Assembly (NCBI GenBank): GCA_022564475.1
Contig: JADFLJ010000007.1
Coordinates: forward strand, 1 to 33,463
Reading direction: 5' to 3'
Origin: Pseudomonadota bacterium
Lineage (GTDB): Bacteria > Pseudomonadota > Gammaproteobacteria > Steroidobacterales > Woeseiaceae
Length of the DNA: 33,463 nucleotides
Shown here: one piece after another, positions 28,101-33,463 of the stretch
Layout: every line of letters begins with the position of its first letter
Position numbering within the stretch: the first letter of the stretch is position 1
Notes under the pieces: generated by a model
What the model was told of the DNA's origin: nothing
What the model saw: the letters and a program-made list of their open reading frames with translations, nothing else
The model's database searches: none
Made by a program: the position numbers and the translations under genes

Positions 28101-29214
28101 TGTCCCGTGGACGGAAACATGGTTTGTTGGCGTCGGCACTGTCTGGCATGCGGAATTCAGCGGTGTGCCCGAAAGCGAAACAGGCGATCAGGGTTCGAGT
28201 GTGCGTCGCGCGGAATTTCATCCACGCGGTGGCGAGACGCTGACGATTGTCGCAAGCCGGCCGGATGCGGTGGAAGGATCAACGTTGGCATTCGATTCGG
28301 TCTACGTATCCGTGGAGCAGGGCGCAGGCTCGAGTACGACAAGCATGGAGCTGAGTTACCGCAGCACGCGCGCTGCGCAGCATGTTATTCAGTTACCTGA
28401 AAACGCCAACGTTAGTCATGTTGCGGTCGATGGAAATACGCGGTCGCTACGCGCCGAGAACGGCGTACTGACGGTGCAGATATTGCCGGGCGAACATACG
28501 ATCGATGTCCAATGGCGGGAGGATGGCGATGTGGGTGCCCGTACACAAACACCGCGTATCGACATTGGTGCGCCGGCCAGCAATATCACCCTGGATCTGT
28601 CGCTGCCGGATAATCGGTGGTTGTTGGCAACCAGCGGTCCGAGGCTCGGGCCCGCGGTATTGTACTGGCCTGAATTGCTCGTGCTGATTCTGCTTGCATG
28701 GGTTCTGGGTCGCATTGAGTGGACACCGTTACGCATGCATCACTGGTTGCTGCTGGGTCTTGGCTTCAGTACTTTCAACTGGCCAGTACTCGGATTTGTG
28801 GCAGCGTGGATACTTTTTGTAGGCGCGCGCGATAAGTGGCGTTCAGACGTAAGCCGAGTCCAATACAATCTGCTGCAAGCTGCGGTCGTCGCGTTAACAC
28901 TGTTGGCACTGGTCTCGATTGTCACGACCCTGCCGGATGGACTGCTTGGCGAGCCGAACATGCACGTGATGGGTAACAACTCCCACGGTAATGATTTGTC
29001 GTGGTTTGCGGATCGCAGCGAGTCGGTCTTGCCCGTCGCGACGGCTGTAAGTGTGCCGATATGGGCATACAAGGCCTTGATTCTTGGCTGGGCGTTGTGG
29101 CTGAGTTTCGCGCTGCTTAAATGGCTGCCGTGGACCTGGCAGTGTTTCGCGCGGGAGGGGTTTTTCCGATCGAAACAGGACGATGAATCCAAACAAGCGT
29201 CGAGTGAGGCATAG
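25108..29214 (+). CDS. Large (1368 aa) secreted/multi-TM protein of unknown function with tandem internal duplication
   Basis: Signal peptide (LLLLILLPVAAYSAEV), two beta-rich periplasmic regions each followed by TM segments. Confidence 0.9.
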   Translation: MSSNLVSLSFRLLLLILLPVAAYSAEVYVPGDLEDWREWVLQDKEYRDCPFYFNRAATDRNEFICAWPGTLTVSVDSTSGRFSQRWTIYAEEAWIPLPGNAQYWPDRVTVNGAAAVVIERNGIPSVRLGPGEWNLSGRFEWDDRPGVLPIPTQSGLVSLTVNGQRIGRPEIDRNGVFLGERQRETQERDAVSVQVYRLVSDMVPTRLETTLQIDVSGSVREELFGPMLPDGFVPVRIASSLPAKLESDGQLRVQVRPGRWQLTLTARAPDVLNSITLPDAETTLPDSEIWSYRADNKLRVTAAEGLEPVDPVRVQVPGRWQQLPAFRINKGESFEITERSRGIVAADNDLMLERKMWLDFAGGGFAVRDYVSGTMRSDWRLDMKPPFALKSATESDENLLITNGEGEGYSGIELRRSSLDVVALGRSDTRSAMPVTGWDTRFSNVATLLYLPPGYKLLTEPGVDVANGSWFGQWELLDFFMVLIMTIAAWKLFGRTSGVIALLALTLSFHEINAPAWLWLNILIAIALLRLAPVGRLRSSVKAYLAVSALLLVFALVPFVAGQLRVAIYPQLESQFGVHRYDLGRGSLDFNAAYEADALAPAAQRALKMRSSSTAGLSMANEDQVLEEITVTSSRAPSSNFARYAPNAIVQAGPGIPTWQWNAYRLSWNGPVDADQSLRLVILPRWAVTLARFFEVLMLALFAAVLAAEIIGKRWTLPGGLAIGRSAASMLAVTFLGASMLVSPAAEAQVPDASILTELQSRLLQAPDCVPRCAEISSATVDIGADSVSIRLTISALEEVAIPLPGSAKGWRPELVVVDGSSSAQVFAASNRDLWLRVTPGQHTVVLRGSSAGMDSLEIPFPTPPRVIQASGDGWFIAGIKDRRLLSGSLQLTRLQTAEGGEGAPRWESNRFPPFVYVYRTIELGLDWRVTTSVTRIAPVQGALTLELPLIAGETVVTDNMTVEDGHILVSMNPNQSTVSWHSNIPRTSELELTAESGVPWTETWFVGVGTVWHAEFSGVPESETGDQGSSVRRAEFHPRGGETLTIVASRPDAVEGSTLAFDSVYVSVEQGAGSSTTSMELSYRSTRAAQHVIQLPENANVSHVAVDGNTRSLRAENGVLTVQILPGEHTIDVQWREDGDVGARTQTPRIDIGAPASNITLDLSLPDNRWLLATSGPRLGPAVLYWPELLVLILLAWVLGRIEWTPLRMHHWLLLGLGFSTFNWPVLGFVAAWILFVGARDKWRSDVSRVQYNLLQAAVVALTLLALVSIVTTLPDGLLGEPNMHVMGNNSHGNDLSWFADRSESVLPVATAVSVPIWAYKALILGWALWLSFALLKWLPWTWQCFAREGFFRSKQDDESKQASSEA

Positions 29215-29216
29215 GC

Positions 29217-29837
29217 ATGAGTGTTTGGCGTATCAGTTGGCTGGCCGTTTTCTTCATCGTGCTGATCTGGTCGGGAATCAACCCGAAGGATTTCACGACG
29301 TGGGTATTGGAAGTCATGCCGGCTTTGATCGCCATTGCGGTGTTGTTCTACACGCGTAACAACTTTCCGCTGACAACGCTGACGTACTCATTGATATTGA
29401 TTCATTGTGTAATTCTCATGGTCGGTGGCCATTACACCTATGCCGAAGTGCCGATAGGGGACATGTTTCGTGAAATGTTCGACAGTTCGCGCAACAATTA
29501 CGACAAGCTTGGCCACTTCGCACAGGGATTCGTCCCGGTCATTGTTGCCAGGGAAGTGGCGATTCGCTTGAGTGTTTTCAAATCCAGGGCGTGGATGAAT
29601 TTCTTTATTGTTTCGATGTGTCTTGGGATCAGTGCGTTCTATGAATTGATCGAGTGGTGGGTCGCACTGATGTCCGGCGAGGCAGCCGATGCGTTCCTCG
29701 GAACACAGGGGTACATTTGGGATACGCAATCGGACATGGGCTTGGCGCTGGCCGGTGCAATCATCGCGATAGTGGCGTTGAGCAGCGTCCACGACAAACA
29801 GCTAAAAAAGATGTCGGCGGACGAATATGCCAGATAA
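29217..29837 (+). CDS. DUF2238 (YjdF-like) integral membrane protein
   Basis: NNYDKLGHFAQGFVPVIVAREVAIR...ISAFYELIEWWVAL...FLGTQGYIWDTQSDMGLALAGAI. Confidence 0.88.
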   Translation: MSVWRISWLAVFFIVLIWSGINPKDFTTWVLEVMPALIAIAVLFYTRNNFPLTTLTYSLILIHCVILMVGGHYTYAEVPIGDMFREMFDSSRNNYDKLGHFAQGFVPVIVAREVAIRLSVFKSRAWMNFFIVSMCLGISAFYELIEWWVALMSGEAADAFLGTQGYIWDTQSDMGLALAGAIIAIVALSSVHDKQLKKMSADEYAR

Positions 29838-29926
29838 TGATACGCACGCTATCGTGCTGGAAGGGGTTTTATCATGCGAATATGCACAGATCGGATGTTA
29901 TCCTTCATTTTGTCTATCTAAATATA

Positions 29927-29933
29927 GTTAGGT
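29927..29933 (+). other. Left-end recombination core site GTTAGGT (start of cassette 1; degenerate attI or secondary site)
   Basis: GTTAGGTGGCA is exactly complementary to TGCCACCTAAC at the end of cassette 1. Confidence 0.75.
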
Positions 29934-29939
29934 GGCAGA

Positions 29940-30290
29940 TTGAATTCGTCGAATCTTGGTAGAAATGCGGTTCTAATTGTCATCGCAATAATTCTGTTTG
30001 TCGCCGCGCTGAGCATCCTATTACAACCGGACGCCCCAAGTGTGGTCAGATTTTTCCTAACGTGCATCCTATGCTGGTTCCTTTACAAAGGGCGCAATTG
30101 GGCGCGATGGGTTTTCGCAATTCTCGTTGTTCTAGCTGTGGTGCTAGTTATGTTCGCAGTTATTACAATCCCGATGCCGCCCATCGGTTATGTGATTTTG
30201 GGGGCTCTCATATCGGTCTATGGTGGCACACTCGTCGCTCTCTTCCACCCCAAACTCGGTGCACCGTACTTCATCAAGGATGCCACCTAA
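29940..30290 (+). CDS. Cassette 1: small hypothetical membrane protein
   Basis: TTG start; MNSSNLGRNAVLIVIAIILFVAALSILLQPDAPSVVRFFLTCILCWFLYKGRNWARW...; stop TAA lies within the attC R'' box. Confidence 0.75.
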   Translation: MNSSNLGRNAVLIVIAIILFVAALSILLQPDAPSVVRFFLTCILCWFLYKGRNWARWVFAILVVLAVVLVMFAVITIPMPPIGYVILGALISVYGGTLVALFHPKLGAPYFIKDAT

Positions 30291-30406
30291 CAATGCGCTG
30301 CACTTGCCGCCCGAGCCATATCTGTTACGGCTCTCGCAGTCCCTTTCATATTTGCTTTCGCAACAGCCGCGCCAGATACTTGGTGCATTTAGCTTAGACG
30401 TTAGCG
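30285..30406 (+). repeat. attC-1 (122 bp)
   Basis: ACCTAACAATGCGCTGCACTTGCCGCCCGAG...CAACAGCCGCGCCAGATACTTGGTGCATTTAGCTTAGACGTTAGCG. Confidence 0.9.
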
Positions 30407-30410
30407 TGTC

Positions 30411-31148
30411 ATGCGGAAATTATTCACACTGGTTCTTGCTTTAATTGGCGCGTCCAGTCCGCCGAGTGCTCGCGATGTTTGCTCGATCCCTGTTCATAAA
30501 GCTGCTACTGCAGACACGGTGATCGAGTGCGCCGAGGAGTTGGGTAGTAGCGGCGAAACGATCAAGGCTCGTGTTGTCTACGATTTGATTCTTCGCGCGT
30601 TCACTCGGGCCGGTGATGAGGGCGAGGTCCTAAGAGCTTGCGAGTCCCTCGTGAATCATGTCTCTCCTGATGCGATCGTTAAGCTCAACGCCCCGTATTG
30701 GAGCTGTCCGATTCCTATGCTCGATGCGTGGCTTGGCGATGTTCATCGTATCGCAATCGAAGAACCGATCCTCGTACACAGTCAACCGCCCGCTTTTCCT
30801 CACCACGCAACGAATTTGGAGGGGTTTATAGATGTTAAATTTCACATAGAAGTCGATGGGTCGGTGTCCAATGTCACGATCGTTCGGAGTACGAACGAGA
30901 TCTTTGAGCAATCAGTAGTTGACGCTGTTTCTAAGTGGAAGTATCGGCCCGCTTACGAATATGGCAAAGCCGAACCTCGCCACAATGTTATGCAGCGATT
31001 TTCCTTTGAATGGGGGGAATGCCACCTAACAATGCGCTGCACTTGCCGCCCGAGTCAGCCGTTGGATGTTTCCTATCACGCCTCTTGCAGCCTCTTTCAT
31101 ACTTGCTTTTGCAACAGCCGCGCCAGATACTTGGTGCATTTAGCTTAG
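30411..31148 (+). CDS. Cassette 2: secreted TonB C-terminal-domain protein; as sequenced, ORF reads through attC-2
   Basis: Signal-like N-terminus; VHSQPPAFPHHATNLEGFIDVKFHIEVDGSVSNVTIVRSTNEIFEQSVVDAVSKWKYRPA; last ~40 aa are translated attC sequence. Confidence 0.75.
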   Translation: MRKLFTLVLALIGASSPPSARDVCSIPVHKAATADTVIECAEELGSSGETIKARVVYDLILRAFTRAGDEGEVLRACESLVNHVSPDAIVKLNAPYWSCPIPMLDAWLGDVHRIAIEEPILVHSQPPAFPHHATNLEGFIDVKFHIEVDGSVSNVTIVRSTNEIFEQSVVDAVSKWKYRPAYEYGKAEPRHNVMQRFSFEWGECHLTMRCTCRPSQPLDVSYHASCSLFHTCFCNSRARYLVHLA

Positions 31149-31157
31149 ACGTTAGGA
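31024..31157 (+). repeat. attC-2 (134 bp)
   Basis: ACCTAACAATGCGCTGCACTTGCCGCCCGAGTCAGCCGTTGGATG...GCAACAGCCGCGCCAGATACTTGGTGCATTTAGCTTAGACGTTAGGA. Confidence 0.92.
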
Positions 31158-31170
31158 TGCCATTGAAAGC

Positions 31171-31653
31171 ATGTCAAAATTATTGGCAACAACTGTCTTA
31201 CTAAGCATCATCGCATTTCCAGTTTGTGCCGGTTGGTTGTCTCCCCAGCCGCCTGAGCTAATGATCAATCAAGCAGTGCCAGTATATTCAGGCGCTGTAA
31301 CGGAAATTCCAGTCGATTTTTCTGAACGCTCCACATATCGTCTTTCGATTGCTCTAGATCCAAAGGTTGATTTCCACAGCCCCGAAGGAAAGAAAATTCG
31401 ATGGGATGAAGGATTCGGTTTCAAGATTACGATCCAGTCTAGCGGTCAAGACTATTTTACGTACTCAACTATAGAAACTCTGAATCACAGTTTGGGATAC
31501 GGTATTGGCCAACCTCGCGTTCCCACTGATATCCCGTATGGCGATCACACACTCAGAGTTGAGTTCACAGAAGTTGGCGAAGAATTTAATAACATCTATG
31601 ACTCTGTCCGAATTACGGTTTCAAAGCTACCTTATTTCAGAATCCTGGACTAA
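31171..31653 (+). CDS. Cassette 3: secreted protein of unknown function
   Basis: MSKLLATTVLLSIIAFPVCAGWLSPQPP...; signal peptide, beta-rich. Confidence 0.8.
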   Translation: MSKLLATTVLLSIIAFPVCAGWLSPQPPELMINQAVPVYSGAVTEIPVDFSERSTYRLSIALDPKVDFHSPEGKKIRWDEGFGFKITIQSSGQDYFTYSTIETLNHSLGYGIGQPRVPTDIPYGDHTLRVEFTEVGEEFNNIYDSVRITVSKLPYFRILD

Positions 31654-31657
31654 TGGC

Positions 31658-31791
31658 ACCTAACAATGCGCTGCACTTGCCGCCCGAGTCAGCCGTTGGA
31701 TGTTTCCTGTCACGGCTCTTGCACACCCTTCGACATTTGCATTTGCAACAGCCGCGCCAGATACTTGGCGCATTTAGCTAAAACGTTAGGT
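31658..31791 (+). repeat. attC-3 (134 bp)
   Basis: ACCTAACAATGCGCTGCACTTGCCGCCCGAGTCAGCCGTTGGATG...GCGCATTTAGCTAAAACGTTAGGT; full GTTRRRY match. Confidence 0.92.
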
Positions 31792-31886
31792 AGCACAGTG
31801 GCTTCGTCGTGCGCTGATGTTCATTTGCCAATCAAGATTTCTGGCAACGCTTCAATTTTATCAAGAGATCCATAATTCTGAATTCT

Positions 31887-32471
31887 ATGAGAATGATTTG
31901 TCTTATTCTTGTTTCCAGCCTGCTTTTGGGATGCGTTCCCAGTAAAGTCTGGCTATACCGCGCGGTGGATGAAGAGGGCAGATTTGAAGAAAGGTATATG
32001 GGGTCACTCAATATTTCATATGGAAAAAAACTGCTCGATGACACATCATTTAACATTAGAGCGGGGAGCAACTCAGGTAACGAAATCGGAATAGGTTTTC
32101 AGTTAACTGTGGCAAAGGACGCGAAAGTTGAACTTGAAAAATGGGAACTGGTACTGTCGAGCTTGGAGTTTGATGCTGATATTGTGGCTCCGATTAATGA
32201 GATGTCTGTATCTGTTTATGGAAGGGACGGAAGACCTGGGTACCTTGAATATGTCTACCCTGGGCAGATAATTTTCGGCCGCGGCGTCAATGAGAGTCTG
32301 GGCCACTCTCCAAATGATTCATACTTGGCATCTGTGCTTGTACAGCGAGAAATGCCGAAGACGCTGTCTATTGCGTTGCCTCGAATCATCATAAATGACA
32401 AGTTAATCGTGGTGCCGGAGATAAAGTTTGAATTGGTGGAAGCGTATGACTACGCATACTCTTTGCAGTAG
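31887..32471 (+). CDS. Cassette 4: predicted lipoprotein of unknown function
   Basis: MRMICLILVSSLLLGCVPSKVWLYRAVDEEG...; LLLGC lipobox. Confidence 0.8.
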   Translation: MRMICLILVSSLLLGCVPSKVWLYRAVDEEGRFEERYMGSLNISYGKKLLDDTSFNIRAGSNSGNEIGIGFQLTVAKDAKVELEKWELVLSSLEFDADIVAPINEMSVSVYGRDGRPGYLEYVYPGQIIFGRGVNESLGHSPNDSYLASVLVQREMPKTLSIALPRIIINDKLIVVPEIKFELVEAYDYAYSLQ

Positions 32472-32503
32472 ATTGACCGTGCTGACCATTGTCGAGCTAT
32501 GCA

Positions 32504-32542
32504 GCCTAACAATGCGCTGCACTTGCCGCCCGAGTCAGCCGT
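32504..32542 (+). repeat. attC-4, 3'-truncated (left ~39 nt only)
   Basis: GCCTAACAATGCGCTGCACTTGCCGCCCGAGTCAGCCGT, near-identical to attC-2/3 then diverges abruptly. Confidence 0.9.
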
Positions 32543-32547
32543 CTGAT

Positions 32548-32604
32548 GACTTGGCACCGGGTACGCTCAGCAGTATCCTAAAGCAAGCTGGCCTGAAGGA
32601 GTAA
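32548..32604 (+). pseudogene. 3' fragment of a HicA-family toxin gene
   Basis: In-frame DLAPGTLSSILKQAGLKE* matching the HicA C-terminal pattern (xLxxGTLxxILxQAGL), directly upstream of hicB. Confidence 0.82.
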
Positions 32605-32611
32605 ATGTTCG

Positions 32612-32824
32612 ATGCGATACGCAATTGTAATAGAAGCTGCGGAAGGCAATTTTTCGGCCTATGTGCCGGATCTACCTGGTTGCATTGCTACTGGCGACTC
32701 CGTCGAAGAGACTGAAGTTCAAATTCGAGAAGCGATTGAATTTCACCTGGAAGGACTTCGCGCGGACAACCTCCCCATTCCTGCGGCATCGAGTCGTGTT
32801 GATTACGTAGAAGTTGCAGCCTAA
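32612..32824 (+). CDS. hicB: Cassette 5: HicB-family antitoxin
   Basis: MRYAIVIEAAEGNFSAYVPDLPGCIATGDSVEETEVQIREAIEFHLEGLRADNLPIP. Confidence 0.93.
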   Translation: MRYAIVIEAAEGNFSAYVPDLPGCIATGDSVEETEVQIREAIEFHLEGLRADNLPIPAASSRVDYVEVAA

Positions 32825-32865
32825 CAATACGCTGCGCTGGCTGTAAGTTAACTTAGACGTTGGGT
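32819..32865 (+). repeat. attC-5, short (47 bp) divergent site
   Basis: GCCTAACAATACGCTGCGCTGGCTGTAAGTTAACTTAGACGTTGGGT; both R boxes match consensus. Confidence 0.8.
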
Positions 32866-32872
32866 GGCGCAT

Positions 32873-33274
32873 ATGGAGTCCAAGTTCCTGCTTCTCCTGG
32901 GCGCCGATGTACTTCTGTTTGTTCACGTGTTGTTTGTTGGCTTCGTAGTCGTCGGTTTAGCACTGGTTTTTATCGGGAAACCCTTTGCTTGGACCTGGGT
33001 GCGAAATCCGTGGTTTAGAACTACGCATCTTGCAGCAATTGGTATCGTCGTATTTCAATCCTGGGTCGGAGTAATTTGCCCACTTACCACTTGGGAAGTG
33101 GCACTCCGACAGCGCGCTGGCGAAGCCGCGTACTCGGGCTCCTTCGTCTCACACTGGCTTGAAACTATCTTGTATTATCAAGCTCCTGCATGGGTATTCA
33201 CTGTTTGCTATACCGTTTTCGCCGCCATTGTAGTTGCTAGCTGGTTTTGGGTTCGTCCGCAGCGGTTTACTTAA
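32873..33274 (+). CDS. Cassette 6: DUF2784 membrane protein
   Basis: LLLGADVLLFVHVLFVGFVVVGLALVFIGKPFAWTWVRNPWFRTTHLAAIGIVVFQSWVGVICPLTTWE...RQRAGEAAYSGSFVSHWLETILYYQAPAWVF. Confidence 0.88.
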   Translation: MESKFLLLLGADVLLFVHVLFVGFVVVGLALVFIGKPFAWTWVRNPWFRTTHLAAIGIVVFQSWVGVICPLTTWEVALRQRAGEAAYSGSFVSHWLETILYYQAPAWVFTVCYTVFAAIVVASWFWVRPQRFT

Positions 33275-33275
33275 C

Positions 33276-33282
33276 ACCCAAC
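33276..33282 (+). other. Possible R'' half-site ACCCAAC at the end of cassette 6
   Basis: CACCCAAC is complementary to GTTGGGTG at the start of cassette 6 (32859-32866). Confidence 0.55.
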
Positions 33283-33297
33283 ATTGGAGTACGAATC

Positions 33298-33463
33298 GTG
33301 AGCGACCCTAAATACGGTGGCTGCCAGTGCGGCGCGATTCGCTATAGCGCCGACAGCCTGTGTGATAACTCGCACGTGTGTCACTGTCGCATGTGTCAAA
33401 AAGCGGCGGGAAATTTCTTCATGGCACTGGTGGGTGTGCCGTTGACAGACTTTTCGTGGACAC
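33298..33463 (+). CDS. GFA (CENP-V/Gfa zinc-binding) family protein, 3' truncated by window
   Basis: GTG start; MSDPKYGGCQCGAIRYSADSLCDNSHVCHCRMCQKAAGNFFMALVGVPL (CxC...CHCxxC). Confidence 0.88.
   Translation, partial: MSDPKYGGCQCGAIRYSADSLCDNSHVCHCRMCQKAAGNFFMALVGVPLTDFSWT

Larger units (their letters stand above)
29927..33282 (+). mobile_element. Integron-type gene-cassette array (CALIN: attC cluster without visible integrase)
   Basis: Repeated ~120-130 bp elements beginning RYYYAAC at ORF ends and finishing GTTRRRY-like just before the next ORF; all ORFs + strand; no integrase ORF in window. Confidence 0.88.

Noticed and set aside
30062-30397. ORFs running through attC sites (30062-30397, 30220-30444, 31010-31204, 31666-31875)
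   Set aside because: They are largely translated attC sequence (shared MRCTCRPS...NSRARYLVHLA) in alternate frames, not conserved genes
29838-33463. Searched for an integron integrase or other recombinase near the array
   Set aside because: None of the ORFs on either strand resembles a tyrosine recombinase; one could still exist outside the window
1-33463. tRNA or rRNA genes
   Set aside because: No cloverleaf-like or rRNA-like sequence recognised by eye; tRNAscan-SE/Infernal would be decisive

Overview
The window has four parts. (1) ~1-9728: a nearly complete gammaproteobacterial S10/spc/alpha ribosomal superoperon (3' end of rpsC through rplQ, with secY, rpmJ and rpoA). It is interrupted by GTAG-headed REP-like palindromes, including a 31-bp tandem array between rplN and rplX. 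(2) ~9729-14652: a RAYT (REP-associated tyrosine transposase) flanked by two REP-like families, then an RND efflux pump and membrane fusion protein on the minus strand. (3) ~14800-29840: an ordinary chromosomal block (an ORF with no canonical start codon, SDR, PepQ-like peptidase, ggt, trpS, beta-carbonic anhydrase, a decayed GNAT remnant, VIT/CCC1-like, upp, TerB-like, uup, slyX, a 1368-aa internally duplicated membrane protein, DUF2238/YjdF-like). (4) ~29927-33290: the most interesting part, an integron-type gene-cassette array. Three long, nearly identical attC-like sites (122-134 bp, RYYYAAC...GTTRRRY-type ends), one truncated attC, one short attC and a possible terminal half-site lie between small, same-strand, unrelated ORFs. 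No integrase gene is visible, so it looks like a CALIN (cluster of attC sites lacking an integron-integrase). One cassette holds an intact hicB behind a decapitated hicA fragment fused directly to a broken attC. All family calls are from reading the translations; no database search was run.
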